Positions 54,311 through 62,660 of a stretch of DNA of 64,000 nucleotides are shown one piece after another; the first letter of the stretch is position 1; every line of letters begins with the position of its first letter. Under the pieces are notes generated by a model that saw only the letters and a list, made by a program, of their open reading frames with translations, had not been told where the DNA came from and made no database searches. The position numbers and the translations under genes are program-made. The DNA comes from Geodermatophilus nigrescens (GTDB lineage: Bacteria; Actinomycetota; Actinomycetes; Mycobacteriales; Geodermatophilaceae): NCBI RefSeq assembly GCF_900129495.1, contig NZ_FQVX01000001.1, forward strand, positions 806,001-870,000. Direction: 5' to 3'.

Positions 54311-55765
54311 ATGAGCACCGACGACACCGGCGTCGTCTTCCCCGCCGGCCCCGACGGACGGCGCAGCACCGCGGCGGTGGGCCGCGCGGTGGTCGCCGAC
54401 GCGCTGCGGCCGGTCGACCCGGTGGGCGCCCGCGCCGCCGAGCAGGAGACCAACTGGCGCGCCGGGTACCTCACCCACTTCCGGCGGCTGGTCGAGGCGG
54501 GCCTGGCCTCCCCGGACGCGGCGCGCGCCGTCGCCGGCGGCGGGCTCGACGCCGTGCACACCCGGCTGCACGTCGCCGGCGACGACGGCGAGCGACCGCT
54601 GTCGGCCCTGCTCGACGCGCCGGCTCCGCGCACCCCGGGCACCCGGGAGGTCACCGGCGAGGGCGAGGCCGAGCGCGGGTTCAGCCTGCCGTTCCACGGG
54701 TCGCGGCTGCGCGGCGCCGAGCTGTCCCGGCGGCTGGACACCTGGGTCGAGGGCGGCGTCCTCGAGCCGTCGGCGGCCGAGGCCGTGCGCACCGTGGCCG
54801 CGCACCCCGAGTGGCTGGCGCTGCCTGGCCGCACCGTCGTCGTGCTCGGCGCCGGCGCGGAGATGGGCCCGCTGACCGCGCTGCTGCGCTGGGGCGCCAC
54901 CGTGGCCGGGGTCGACCTGCCGCGGCCGGACCTGTGGCGCCGCGTCCTCGACACCGCCCGCCGCGGGGCGGGCACGCTGCTGGTCCCCGCCGACGGCGAC
55001 CTGCCCGGCGGCGCCGGCGCCGACCTGGTGCGCGAGGTGCCCGCCGTCGCCGACTGGCTGGCCGGGCTGCCGGGGGAGCTCGTGCTCGGCAACTACGTCT
55101 ACGCCGACGGCGCCACCAACGTCCGGGTCTCCGCCGCCGTCGACGCGCTCACCCTGCGGCTGCAGGCGGCCCGGCCGGAGACGGCGCTGGCCTTCCTCGC
55201 CACGCCCACCGACGTGTTCGCCGTCCCCGGGGACGCCGTCGCCCAGTCGGTGCGCGCGTACGCGGGCCGCTCGCGGGTGGGCAAGCTGGTCGGCCGCCCG
55301 CTGCGCACGCTGTCGGCGGGCCGGCTGCTGCAGCGCGCCTACGTGCCCGGCGCCGACCCCGGCGTCAACGACAGCCTGGTCGCCCAGCAGGGCCCCAACT
55401 ACGCGCTGGCCAAGCGGCTGCAGCGGTGGCGGGCCACGGTGGCGCGGGCGGCCGGGACGACGGTGTCGATGAACGTCGCGCCGCCCACCCGCACCCGCTC
55501 GGTGGTGAAGAACCGGGCGCTGGCCGCCGCGTACGCCGGCGCCCACCGGTTCGGCGTCGAGGTGTTCGAGCCGGCGACGTCGAACGTGCTCATGGCCGCC
55601 CTGCTGGTGCACGACCTGCACACCGGCGGCGGTCCCCGGCACGAGCACCCCTGGCAGGACGAGGCGCACGCCGCCGTCCACGGCGGGCTGTGGCGGACCG
55701 CCTACGCGCCGCGCAGCGCGCTGGGGCTGGCCGCGGTGCTGGGCCTCGGCGCCGCCCGGGGCTGA
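54311..55765 (+). CDS. Conserved protein with Rossmann-like segment, unrecognised
   Basis: 484 residues. I do not recognise the family. RTVVVLGAGAEMGPLTALLR followed by WGATVAGVDLPRPDLWRRVL looks like a dinucleotide or SAM-binding glycine motif with an acidic residue at the end of strand 2. Other marked stretches: NWRAGYLTHFRRLVEAGLAS, NYVYADGATNVRVSAAVDAL and NYALAKRLQRWRATVARAAG, and SMNVAPPTRTRSVVKNRALA. No signal or membrane segment. ATG 54311 after GAGGAG, 7 nt from pepA, likely co-transcribed with pepA and the DUF4232 gene. Confidence 0.75.
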   Translation: MSTDDTGVVFPAGPDGRRSTAAVGRAVVADALRPVDPVGARAAEQETNWRAGYLTHFRRLVEAGLASPDAARAVAGGGLDAVHTRLHVAGDDGERPLSALLDAPAPRTPGTREVTGEGEAERGFSLPFHGSRLRGAELSRRLDTWVEGGVLEPSAAEAVRTVAAHPEWLALPGRTVVVLGAGAEMGPLTALLRWGATVAGVDLPRPDLWRRVLDTARRGAGTLLVPADGDLPGGAGADLVREVPAVADWLAGLPGELVLGNYVYADGATNVRVSAAVDALTLRLQAARPETALAFLATPTDVFAVPGDAVAQSVRAYAGRSRVGKLVGRPLRTLSAGRLLQRAYVPGADPGVNDSLVAQQGPNYALAKRLQRWRATVARAAGTTVSMNVAPPTRTRSVVKNRALAAAYAGAHRFGVEVFEPATSNVLMAALLVHDLHTGGGPRHEHPWQDEAHAAVHGGLWRTAYAPRSALGLAAVLGLGAARG

Positions 55766-55766
55766 G

Positions 55767-56384
55767 GTGCGCGCCCGCTCCTCCTGGCTGGTCCCGCTGC
55801 TGGTGGCACTGGCCGTCGTCGCGGTGACGGCGGTCGCGCTGGCCCTCCGGACCCCCGGCGGGCCGGCCGACACCGCGGGCCTCGGGGTCCCGCCGTCCCC
55901 GTCGCCGGCGACCCCGCCGGCGACGGAGCCGGAGGACGCGCCGGCGGTGCCGCAGCCGGTGACACCGACGTGCTCGCCGCTCGGTCTGCTGGTCACCGCC
56001 GGCCCGGTCGACGCCGGCCTCGGGCACCGCGCCGTCGTCGTCACGGTGACCAACTGCGGGGACGCCGCGCGTGAGGTCACCGGCTACCCGGCGGTCGAGG
56101 TGCTCGATGCCGACGGCCGGCCGATGGCGTTCGAGACGGCGCACGAGTCGAGCTACATGGTGATCGACCCCGGCCCCGCGCCGTTGGTGCTGCAGCCGGG
56201 CGAGAGCGCGGTGACCGGGGTGTCGTGGTCGGCGACGGTGACCGCCGGCGGGCTCACCGAGGGCCAGGCGCTGCGCGTCGTCCCGGTGCCCGGCGACCCG
56301 GGCCAGGTGCTCCCGATGTGGGTCGACGCCGGCACCACCGGGCGGATCGAGGTCGCCGCCTGGGCGACCGAGCTCGCGCGCTGA
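55767..56384 (+). CDS. Membrane-anchored DUF4232-type protein
   Basis: 205 residues: an N-terminal membrane anchor (LVPLLVALAVVAVTAVALAL), a Pro-rich linker and an extracytoplasmic beta domain with CSPLGLLVTAGPVDAGLGHR, VTVTNCGDAAREVTGYPAVE and LQPGESAVTGVSWSA, the DUF4232 pattern with one likely disulfide. GTG 55767 directly after the previous stop. Function unknown. Confidence 0.78.
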   Translation: MRARSSWLVPLLVALAVVAVTAVALALRTPGGPADTAGLGVPPSPSPATPPATEPEDAPAVPQPVTPTCSPLGLLVTAGPVDAGLGHRAVVVTVTNCGDAAREVTGYPAVEVLDADGRPMAFETAHESSYMVIDPGPAPLVLQPGESAVTGVSWSATVTAGGLTEGQALRVVPVPGDPGQVLPMWVDAGTTGRIEVAAWATELAR

Positions 56385-56387
56385 GGC

Positions 56388-56897
56388 TCACTCGCCGGTG
56401 ATGCCGTCGACCGCCTCCCGCAGCAGGTCGGCGTGCCCGGCGTGCCGCGCCGTCTCCTCGACGAGGTGCAGCAGCATCCAGCGCAGGCTGAAGCGGTTCC
56501 CGTTGCGGAGCGGGACCGCCGACAACGCGTCGAGGGAGCCCGCGGCCGCCACCACGGCGTCGGTGCGCCGGCCGGCCTCCCGGTAGCGCTCGCGCAGCGC
56601 GTCGGGCTCCAGGCCGAGGGCGGCGTCGAACTCCCAGTCGGGGGTGGCGTCCCAGTCGACCCCGTCCCACGGCGGGAGCTCGGGCCCGCCGGAGAACCGC
56701 TCCACCGCCCAGCTCTCCTCGACCAGCGCCAGGTGGTACAGCAGCCCGGCCAGGGTGAGCGACGACGGCGGGTGGGTGCGCCCCAGCTGCTCGCGGGTCA
56801 GCCCCTCGGTCTTCTGCAGCACCGTCTCGCGCTGGTAGGCGAGGTAGGCGGACAGCAGGGTCGTCTCGTCGCCGGTCTCCGGCGGGTCGGTGCGCAC
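56388..56897 (-). CDS. DinB-family (DUF664) protein
   Basis: 169 residues, four-helix bundle: TLLSAYLAYQRETVLQKTEG, SSLTLAGLLYHLALVEESWA and SLRWMLLHLVEETARHAGHA supply the three metal-binding histidines. Related to mycothiol- or bacillithiol-dependent transferases; fitting for a mycothiol producer, but the substrate is unknown. GTG 56897. Confidence 0.87.
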   Translation of the reverse strand: MRTDPPETGDETTLLSAYLAYQRETVLQKTEGLTREQLGRTHPPSSLTLAGLLYHLALVEESWAVERFSGGPELPPWDGVDWDATPDWEFDAALGLEPDALRERYREAGRRTDAVVAAAGSLDALSAVPLRNGNRFSLRWMLLHLVEETARHAGHADLLREAVDGITGE

Positions 56898-56941
56898 GCC
56901 GGGCAGCCTCGCACCGGCCGCCGACAGCGTGCGCAGCGAGC

Positions 56942-58444
56942 TCAGGCGGGACCGACCAGCCCGGCGACGATCTCGGCCGACAGGGTGACCAGCGGCAGCC
57001 CGCCGCCCGGGTGCGAGGAGCCGCCGACGAGGTACAGCCCGCGGACGGGCGCGGCGTTGCCCGGCCGCAGGAAGGCCGCGCGGGCGCCGTTGCTCGACGT
57101 GCCGTAGATCGAGCCCCCGACGGCGCCGGTCTCCCGCGCGAGGTCGGCCGGCGTGCGGGCCACGCACCAGCGCACCCGGTCGCGCACGTCGAGGCCACGC
57201 GCCGCCATCACCTCGAGCACCCGCCCGGCGTAGCGGTCGGCCAGGCCCGGCGCGTCCCAGTCGACCCCGGCGTCGGGGTCGTGCCGGGGCGCGTTGACGA
57301 GCACGAACCAGGACTCGCTGTCGTCGTCGGGCCGGGTCGTCGGGTCGTCGGGGGCGCTGACGTAGACCGTCGGGTCGGGGACCGGGCAGGGGACGCCGCG
57401 GTGCCGGCCGGTGCCGAAGACCGCGTCGAACTCGGCGTCGTAGTCGGCGGGGAAGGCGACGGTGTGGTGCGCCAGCCCGGGCGTCCGCCCGCGCAGGGCG
57501 AGCAGCAGCACGAAGCCCGACAGCGACGGCGTCGCGCGGGTCAGCCCGCGGCGCACCGCGCGGGTGCGCCGGTTGGGCGGCAGCAGCCCGGCGTAGAGCG
57601 CGGTGGCGTCGGCGCCGGAGACCACGACGTCGGCGGTGATCTCCCCGCCCTCGGCCAGCTCCACCCCGGACACCCGGCCGCCGTCGCTGAGCACCCGGCG
57701 CACCGGCGTACCGGTGCGGACGTCCGCCCCGCGCTCGCGCGCCCGGTCGGCCACCGCCTCCGCCAGCCGGTGCAGGCCGCCGCGCACGTACCAGGAGCCG
57801 AACGCCTGCTCGACCCACGGCACGGTGGCCAGCACCGCCGGCGCCCGGCGCGGGTCGGAGCCGGAGTAGGTGGCGTACCGGTCGAGCAGCACCCGCAGCC
57901 GCGGGTCGCGCAGGTGGCGGGCGCCCAGGCCGCGCAGCGTCTGCCAGGGCGCGACGGTGCCGACGTCGGATGGGTCGCGGGCCAGCCGGGCGAGGGTGGC
58001 GGCCCCGCGCAGCGGCGAGCGCAGGAAGGGCTGCTCGGTGATCGCCCACATGGCCTCGGCGCGGTCCAGCAGCGCCCGCCACTGGCCGCCCGCGCCGTCG
58101 CCCAGCGCCCCGTCCAGCGCGCCGGGGACGTCGTCGAGGTGCCCGGGGACGGCCAGCCGCGTGCCGTCGGCGAACCGGTAGGCCACCGCGGGGTCGAGGC
58201 GCACCAGGTCGACGGCGTCCTCCAGCGGGCCGCCGGTGGCGTCGAAGAGGTCGCGCAGCACCTGGGGCAGCGTCACCAGGCTGGGGCCGGTGTCGAAGGC
58301 GTGGCCGTCGCGCTCGAACCAGCCGAGCTTCCCGCCGACGCCGTCGGCCTGCTCCAGGACGGTCACGCGGTGCCCGAGCGCGCCGAGCCGGGCGGCCGCC
58401 GCCAGCCCGCCGAGCCCGGCGCCGACGACCACGACGCGCGCCAC
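56942..58444 (-). CDS. CrtI-family (phytoene-desaturase-like) FAD oxidoreductase
   Basis: 500 residues. N-terminal FAD motif RVVVVGAGLGGLAAAARLGA, with VTVLEQADGVGGKLGWFERD and GHAFDTGPSLVTLPQVLRDL; C-terminal GLYLVGGSSHPGGGLPLVTL is the CrtI-family bacterial desaturase signature. Desaturates or isomerises carotenoids, but no crtB or crtE is next to it. A CrtA-like gene lies elsewhere in the window. GTG 58444 is 6 nt after TACGGT (58451-58456), leaderless type. Confidence 0.87.
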   Translation of the reverse strand: MARVVVVGAGLGGLAAAARLGALGHRVTVLEQADGVGGKLGWFERDGHAFDTGPSLVTLPQVLRDLFDATGGPLEDAVDLVRLDPAVAYRFADGTRLAVPGHLDDVPGALDGALGDGAGGQWRALLDRAEAMWAITEQPFLRSPLRGAATLARLARDPSDVGTVAPWQTLRGLGARHLRDPRLRVLLDRYATYSGSDPRRAPAVLATVPWVEQAFGSWYVRGGLHRLAEAVADRARERGADVRTGTPVRRVLSDGGRVSGVELAEGGEITADVVVSGADATALYAGLLPPNRRTRAVRRGLTRATPSLSGFVLLLALRGRTPGLAHHTVAFPADYDAEFDAVFGTGRHRGVPCPVPDPTVYVSAPDDPTTRPDDDSESWFVLVNAPRHDPDAGVDWDAPGLADRYAGRVLEVMAARGLDVRDRVRWCVARTPADLARETGAVGGSIYGTSSNGARAAFLRPGNAAPVRGLYLVGGSSHPGGGLPLVTLSAEIVAGLVGPA

Positions 58445-58460
58445 ACCGCCACCGTAGTGC

Positions 58461-58475
58461 GGGGACGTCGTCCCC
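58461..58475. promoter_or_regulatory. Palindrome in the crtI-type promoter
   Basis: GGGGACGTCGTCCCC has 6-bp perfect arms and lies just upstream of the CrtI-family -10 and in the 129-nt divergent region with the lipoprotein gene. Possible operator. Confidence 0.35.
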
Positions 58476-58573
58476 GAACGGGTGATCACCGCGGTGGCGG
58501 CGCACCCGCGTGCCGACGATCATGGCGGCCACCTGCGGAGACGACGCAGGAACGCGACCGGAGGGACGGTCCC

Positions 58574-58951
58574 GTGCGCACGACGTCCGCCTGGCTCACC
58601 GCGGGCGTCCTGCTGGTGAGCGGGTGCTCGGACGTGCACCTGCCCGACGTCGAGCAGGCCGCCCGGGACTTCGCGGCCGGGGACGCCGACGCCCGGTGCG
58701 CGCTGCTCACCGACGCGGCGTTTCAGGCGGTGCAGCACGAGGAGCCGGCCGGCTGTCCCGTCGCGCTGGAGGACCTGCCGCTGGGCACGGGCGAGGTCGA
58801 GTCGGCGCAGGTGTGGGACTCCGAGGCGCAGGTGCGGCTCGCCGACGACACGCTCTTCCTCACCCGCACGCCCGGCGGCTGGGAGGTGGCCGCGGCCGGC
58901 TGCCGGCCCTGCGGTGACGGCCGCTACGACTGCCTGGTGGAGGGCTCGTGA
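58574..58951 (+). CDS. Small lipoprotein
   Basis: 125 residues. Lipobox LLVSGCSD (cysteine at residue 18), then DVHLPDVEQAARDFAAGDAD and ARCALLTDAAFQAV, resembling secreted nuclear-transport-factor-2-like helical starts, and six further cysteines (…AAAGCRPCGDGRYDCL). Not recognised. GTG 58574 with GGAGGGA upstream. GTGA overlap into the next gene. Confidence 0.75.
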   Translation: MRTTSAWLTAGVLLVSGCSDVHLPDVEQAARDFAAGDADARCALLTDAAFQAVQHEEPAGCPVALEDLPLGTGEVESAQVWDSEAQVRLADDTLFLTRTPGGWEVAAAGCRPCGDGRYDCLVEGS

Positions 58952-59040
58952 GGCACGTGCGGATCGTCTTCGTCGCCTACCTGCTGACCGTCCTCGGCGG
59001 CACCGCCTACTGCGTGGTGCTGGCCCTGCTGGGTCGGTGA
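58948..59040 (+). CDS. 30-residue membrane microprotein
   Basis: VRHVRIVFVAYLLTVLGGTA then YCVVLALLGR: a single membrane helix with a basic N-terminus. It is joined by GTGA overlaps to both the lipoprotein and the DUF6766 genes, which supports translation. Not recognised; perhaps a small subunit of a membrane complex with the DUF6766 protein. Confidence 0.65.
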   Translation: MRHVRIVFVAYLLTVLGGTAYCVVLALLGR

Positions 59041-59720
59041 GCGGCGTGCGGCGGTTCCTCTCGGAGAACTCGCTGAGCCTCGGGTTCGGGCTGCTGTTCG
59101 TGGTCACCCTGGCCGGTCAGGCGGTCGCCGGGGCCGCCCAGCTCAGCGAGGAGCGGCAGGACGAGGGGCTCGGGCCGGTCTCGCTCGGGCACTACCTCAC
59201 CTCGTCGTCCTTCGCCGTCGACGTGATGGAGAACTGGCAGTCGGAGTACCTGCAGTTCTCCCTCTACGTCTTCGCCACCGTGTGGCTGGTGCAGCGGGGC
59301 TCCCCGGCGTCGAAGGAGCTGGAGGCCGTCGGCACCGAGAGCGACGAGGAGCAGCGGGTGGGCGCGCACGCCCGCGCCGACTCGCCCCGCTGGGCCGGGG
59401 CCGGCGGCTGGCGCACCGCGGTGTTCTCCCGGTCGCTCGGACTGGTGTTCGGCGCACTCTTCCTGCTCACCTGGGCGGCCACGTCGGTGGCCGGCTGGGC
59501 GGCCTACAACGTCGACCAGCTGCGCTCGCACGCCGACCCGGTGAGCTGGGTGGGCTACCTGGGCCGCCCGGACTTCTGGGACCGCACCTTCCAGAACTGG
59601 CAGTCGGAGATGCTCGCCGTCGGGTCGATGGCGGTGTTCGCCGTCTACCTGCGACAGCGCGGGTCGCCGGAGTCCAAGCCGGTCGGCGCCGCGCACCCCG
59701 ACACCGGCGCCACCGGCTGA
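59037..59720 (+). CDS. DUF6766 family membrane protein with internal duplication
   Basis: 227 residues, four membrane helices in two halves. Each half ends alike: ENWQSEYLQFSLYVFATVWL and QRGSPASK, versus QNWQSEMLAVGSMAVFAVYL and RQRGSPESK. The NWQSE motifs follow each outer loop. Function unknown; common in actinobacteria and proteobacteria. GTG 59037. Confidence 0.83.
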   Translation: MSGVRRFLSENSLSLGFGLLFVVTLAGQAVAGAAQLSEERQDEGLGPVSLGHYLTSSSFAVDVMENWQSEYLQFSLYVFATVWLVQRGSPASKELEAVGTESDEEQRVGAHARADSPRWAGAGGWRTAVFSRSLGLVFGALFLLTWAATSVAGWAAYNVDQLRSHADPVSWVGYLGRPDFWDRTFQNWQSEMLAVGSMAVFAVYLRQRGSPESKPVGAAHPDTGATG

Positions 59721-59721
59721 C

Positions 59722-60696
59722 TCAGGCCAGCAGCGCGGCCAGGGCGGCGTCGGAGGCGGCCAGCGCCGCCCGGTCGAACGTGCTGCCGGCCGCGACCAGC
59801 TCGCTCGCGCCCGTGCGCTCGGCCAGCTCGGCGAGCCGGCCGGCCACCTGGGACGCGGTGCCGGCCACGGCCGAGGCCGCCGTCCGTTCGGCGTGCCGGC
59901 GCTGCACCGCGGTCATCGGCGCCGCCCGCGCCACGGCCACCGGCTCCAGCGGCGGGAAGACGCCGGTGGTGCGCGCCTGCGCCATCGCCCACGCCTCGGG
60001 CAGCAGCAGGTCGGCGGCCTCGGCGGCGGTGTCGCCGACCAGCACGTCGAGGCTGATCGCCACCTCCGGCTCCGGTGCCCGCGCCGAGGGGCGGTAGGTG
60101 CGGCGGTAGCGGGCCAGCGCCTCCCGGCCGGGCTCCGGGTCGCCGGCCACGCCCAGCAGCGGCCCGCCGACGACGACCGGCAGGCCGAGCGCCGCCGCGA
60201 CCTCCAGGCCGGAACCGGTGGCCAGCACCCACATCGGCACGTCGGCGGCCGGGCGCGGGTGCATCGTGATCTCCGCGGTCCCGTCGAGGTGGGCCCGCAG
60301 CTCGGCGAGGTCGGCGGCGAAGTCGCGCTCGGTCTCCCGCAGCGCCCGGCGCACCGGCGGGGTGAAGCCGGGGGAGCGGCCGAGCCCGAGGTCCACCCGG
60401 CCGGGCGCCAGCGCGCTCAGGGTGGCGAACTGCTCGGCGACGACGAGCGGCTGGTGGTGCGGCAGCATCACGCCGGCCGAGCCCAGCCGGATCGCCGTCG
60501 TCCGGCCGGCCACCGCGGCCAGCAGCACCGCCGGGGCGGCCCCGGCGATCCCCGGGACGCCGTGGTGCTCGGCCACCCAGAACCGCCGGTAGCCGAGTCG
60601 CTCGGCGCGCACCGCCCGCTCGACGGTGCCCAGCACCGCGGCCGCGTCGGTCTCCCCGGCGCGGGTGCGGGAGCGGTCGAGCAGGGACAGGTGCAT
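59722..60696 (-). CDS. LLM-class flavin-dependent oxidoreductase (MsnO8 type)
   Basis: 324 residues, luciferase-like TIM barrel: LGYRRFWVAEHHGVPGIAG, IRLGSAGVMLPHHQPLVVAE, ALAPGRVDLGLGRSPG. Uses reduced flavin (FMN/F420) and oxygen on an unknown substrate. ATG 60696 overlaps the stop of the SPL-like gene by 1 nt (TGATG), so they are co-translated. Confidence 0.9.
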   Translation of the reverse strand: MHLSLLDRSRTRAGETDAAAVLGTVERAVRAERLGYRRFWVAEHHGVPGIAGAAPAVLLAAVAGRTTAIRLGSAGVMLPHHQPLVVAEQFATLSALAPGRVDLGLGRSPGFTPPVRRALRETERDFAADLAELRAHLDGTAEITMHPRPAADVPMWVLATGSGLEVAAALGLPVVVGGPLLGVAGDPEPGREALARYRRTYRPSARAPEPEVAISLDVLVGDTAAEAADLLLPEAWAMAQARTTGVFPPLEPVAVARAAPMTAVQRRHAERTAASAVAGTASQVAGRLAELAERTGASELVAAGSTFDRAALAASDAALAALLA

Positions 60697-61811
60697 CAGA
60701 ACGCGTAGCGCACGCGCAGCCAGGGCGCGTGGTGGGCGATGAGCTCCTGCAGCCGGTCGACGCCCGCCCGCTTCACGTGGTTGCGGTAGCGCACGTTCCA
60801 CTGACCGTTCTGGCTGCGCTTGGGCTGCTGGAGGTCCGGCCGCCACAGCAGGTCCTCGGCCCTGGGGTGCCAGCCGAGGTTGACCTCGTGCAGGTCGCGG
60901 TTGTGGGTCAGCATGATCACCTCGGCCGCCGCCTGCGCCTTCGCCGCGGGGGAGAGGGTGTCGTCGAGCTGGCGCAGCAGCTGCGCCCAGTCGGCCTCCC
61001 AGCCCTCGCGCAGCACCACCGGCGACAGGTTGAGGTGCACCTCGTAGCCCGCCTCGACGAAGTCGTCGACGGCGGCGACGCGCTCGGCGATGCGGCTGGT
61101 GCGCACGTCGATCACCCGCGAGTCGGCGTCGGGCATGAGCGAGAACCGGATGCGCGTGCGGCCCTGCGGATCGAGGTCGAGCAGCTCCCGGTTGACGAAC
61201 TTGGTGGCGAACGACGCCTTGGCGGTGGGCAGCTCCCGGAAGGTGGCGACTAGGTCGGCGACGTTGTCGCTGACCAGCGCGTCGACCGAGCAGTCGCTGT
61301 TCTCGCCGATGTCGTAGACCCAGCTGACCGGGTCGCACTGGTCGGCCTCGGTCTTGGGTCCCTGCCGGGCCACGTGCCGGCGTACGTAGCCGGTGATCTG
61401 CTCGATGTTGGTGAACACGGTGATCGGGTTGGCGAAGCCCTTGCGCCGCGGCACGTAGCAGTAGGCGCAGGCCATGGCGCAGCCGTTGGCCGTCGACGGA
61501 GCGATCCAGTTCGACGACCGGCTGTTGGGCCGGGCCGACAGCGACTTCTTGACGCCGAGCACCAGCGTCTCGGTCTTGACGCGCACCCAGCGCTCGACGT
61601 TGCCCTCGTTGCCGTTGAGCTCCGGGATCTGCCAGTGCGAGGGCACCTCGACCACCTTGGCGCCGGGGAAGCGGGCGAGCACGTCGCGGCCGCGGGCGGA
61701 GTCGAGGGCGGCCGGCTCGGCGTAGACCGTGCGCACGTCGAGGAGGCGGGTGGGGGAGGGGACGGGCGCGGGGGCGGTCGGGACGGACGACGGCGAGGGC
61801 GCTGCGGTCAC
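60696..61811 (-). CDS. Spore photoproduct lyase (SplB)-family radical SAM protein
   Basis: 371 residues. Radical SAM motif CAMACAYCYVPRRKGFANPI (CxxxCxxC) at about residues 112-131, with VRVKTETLVLGVKKSLSARP and SNWIAPSTANG before it and IRFSLMPDADSRVIDVRTS after it. In Bacillus, SplB directly reverses the thymine dimer called spore photoproduct; homologues occur in non-endospore-forming, desiccation-tolerant actinobacteria. The usual near-C-terminal catalytic cysteine of SplB is not obvious. GTG 61811. Confidence 0.85.
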   Translation of the reverse strand: MTAAPSPSSVPTAPAPVPSPTRLLDVRTVYAEPAALDSARGRDVLARFPGAKVVEVPSHWQIPELNGNEGNVERWVRVKTETLVLGVKKSLSARPNSRSSNWIAPSTANGCAMACAYCYVPRRKGFANPITVFTNIEQITGYVRRHVARQGPKTEADQCDPVSWVYDIGENSDCSVDALVSDNVADLVATFRELPTAKASFATKFVNRELLDLDPQGRTRIRFSLMPDADSRVIDVRTSRIAERVAAVDDFVEAGYEVHLNLSPVVLREGWEADWAQLLRQLDDTLSPAAKAQAAAEVIMLTHNRDLHEVNLGWHPRAEDLLWRPDLQQPKRSQNGQWNVRYRNHVKRAGVDRLQELIAHHAPWLRVRYAF

Positions 61812-61882
61812 AGGGGGTACAGCACCCCGCCGGCGACGACGATTCCGCCGCTGACCTGCGGGGACGGTCACACGGGCCGCTC

Positions 61883-62629
61883 CTAGGCGGCAGGTCCCTG
61901 CACCGGCCCGGCGGCGAGGTCCTCGATCCGCAGCACCCCGGTCTCGAGGTCCTCGGCGACGTCCTCGACGGTCCGCCCGCCGGACCAGGCGGTGCCGCGC
62001 AGCAGCGTCAGCGCCGTCGCCGGATCGGTCTCCAGCGCCATCGCCGCGCGGCCGGCGGCGCGCAGCACGGCGGCGCGGCGGCGGGCCTCCGGGCCGTGCA
62101 GCCAGTCCGGCCCGCGCTCGGCCGGCCAGTCCGACCACACCGCCGCCTCGGTGAGCGCGGCGGTGACCAGCTCGCCCACTGCAACCGCGGCGAACACGTC
62201 CAGGGCGGGGACCGCGGCGTCTGCGGTGAAGTAGAGGTCCAGCGCACCGGCGCCGGCGAGGTCCTCCCGCAGCGGGAAGGCGACCACGGCGCGGAACGGC
62301 GTCTGCGAGGCGAGCAGGTCGGCGAAGGGGGCCCACCGCCGCCGCAGGTCGGCCTGGACGGCGAACACCGGCTGCCGCGTGCGCTGCGCCTCCCAGCAGG
62401 GGCCCGCGCCCACGGTGAACTGCAGCCGCTCGGCGCAGGCCGCGTCGGTGCTGCTCGACCCGAGCGGGATCCTCGCGCCCGCGGCGTCGACGACCGACAG
62501 CCCGGCGGCGTCGACGCCGAGCGTGGCCGCGGCCGCGCGGGCCAGCCGGACGGGCAGCAGCTCGGTCCCGCCCGGCCCGCGGGCGGTCTGCTCGTGCAGC
62601 GCCGCGGCGAACCGTGTGGCGATGGTCAC
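61883..62629 (-). CDS. GAF-ANTAR protein
   Basis: 248 residues. GAF domain at residues 20-165 (LGVDAAGLSVVDAAGARIPL, LQFTVGAGPCWEAQRTRQPV) and an ANTAR-like three-helix end (ALTLLRGTAWSGGRTVEDVA). ANTAR domains bind paired RNA hairpins and prevent termination; GAF would sense a ligand. GTG 62629 with GGGGGAGGA upstream. Confidence 0.82.
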   Translation of the reverse strand: MTIATRFAAALHEQTARGPGGTELLPVRLARAAAATLGVDAAGLSVVDAAGARIPLGSSSTDAACAERLQFTVGAGPCWEAQRTRQPVFAVQADLRRRWAPFADLLASQTPFRAVVAFPLREDLAGAGALDLYFTADAAVPALDVFAAVAVGELVTAALTEAAVWSDWPAERGPDWLHGPEARRRAAVLRAAGRAAMALETDPATALTLLRGTAWSGGRTVEDVAEDLETGVLRIEDLAAGPVQGPAA

Positions 62630-62660
62630 AGCCCATCCTCCCCCGGACCCGCCGGTCTCG

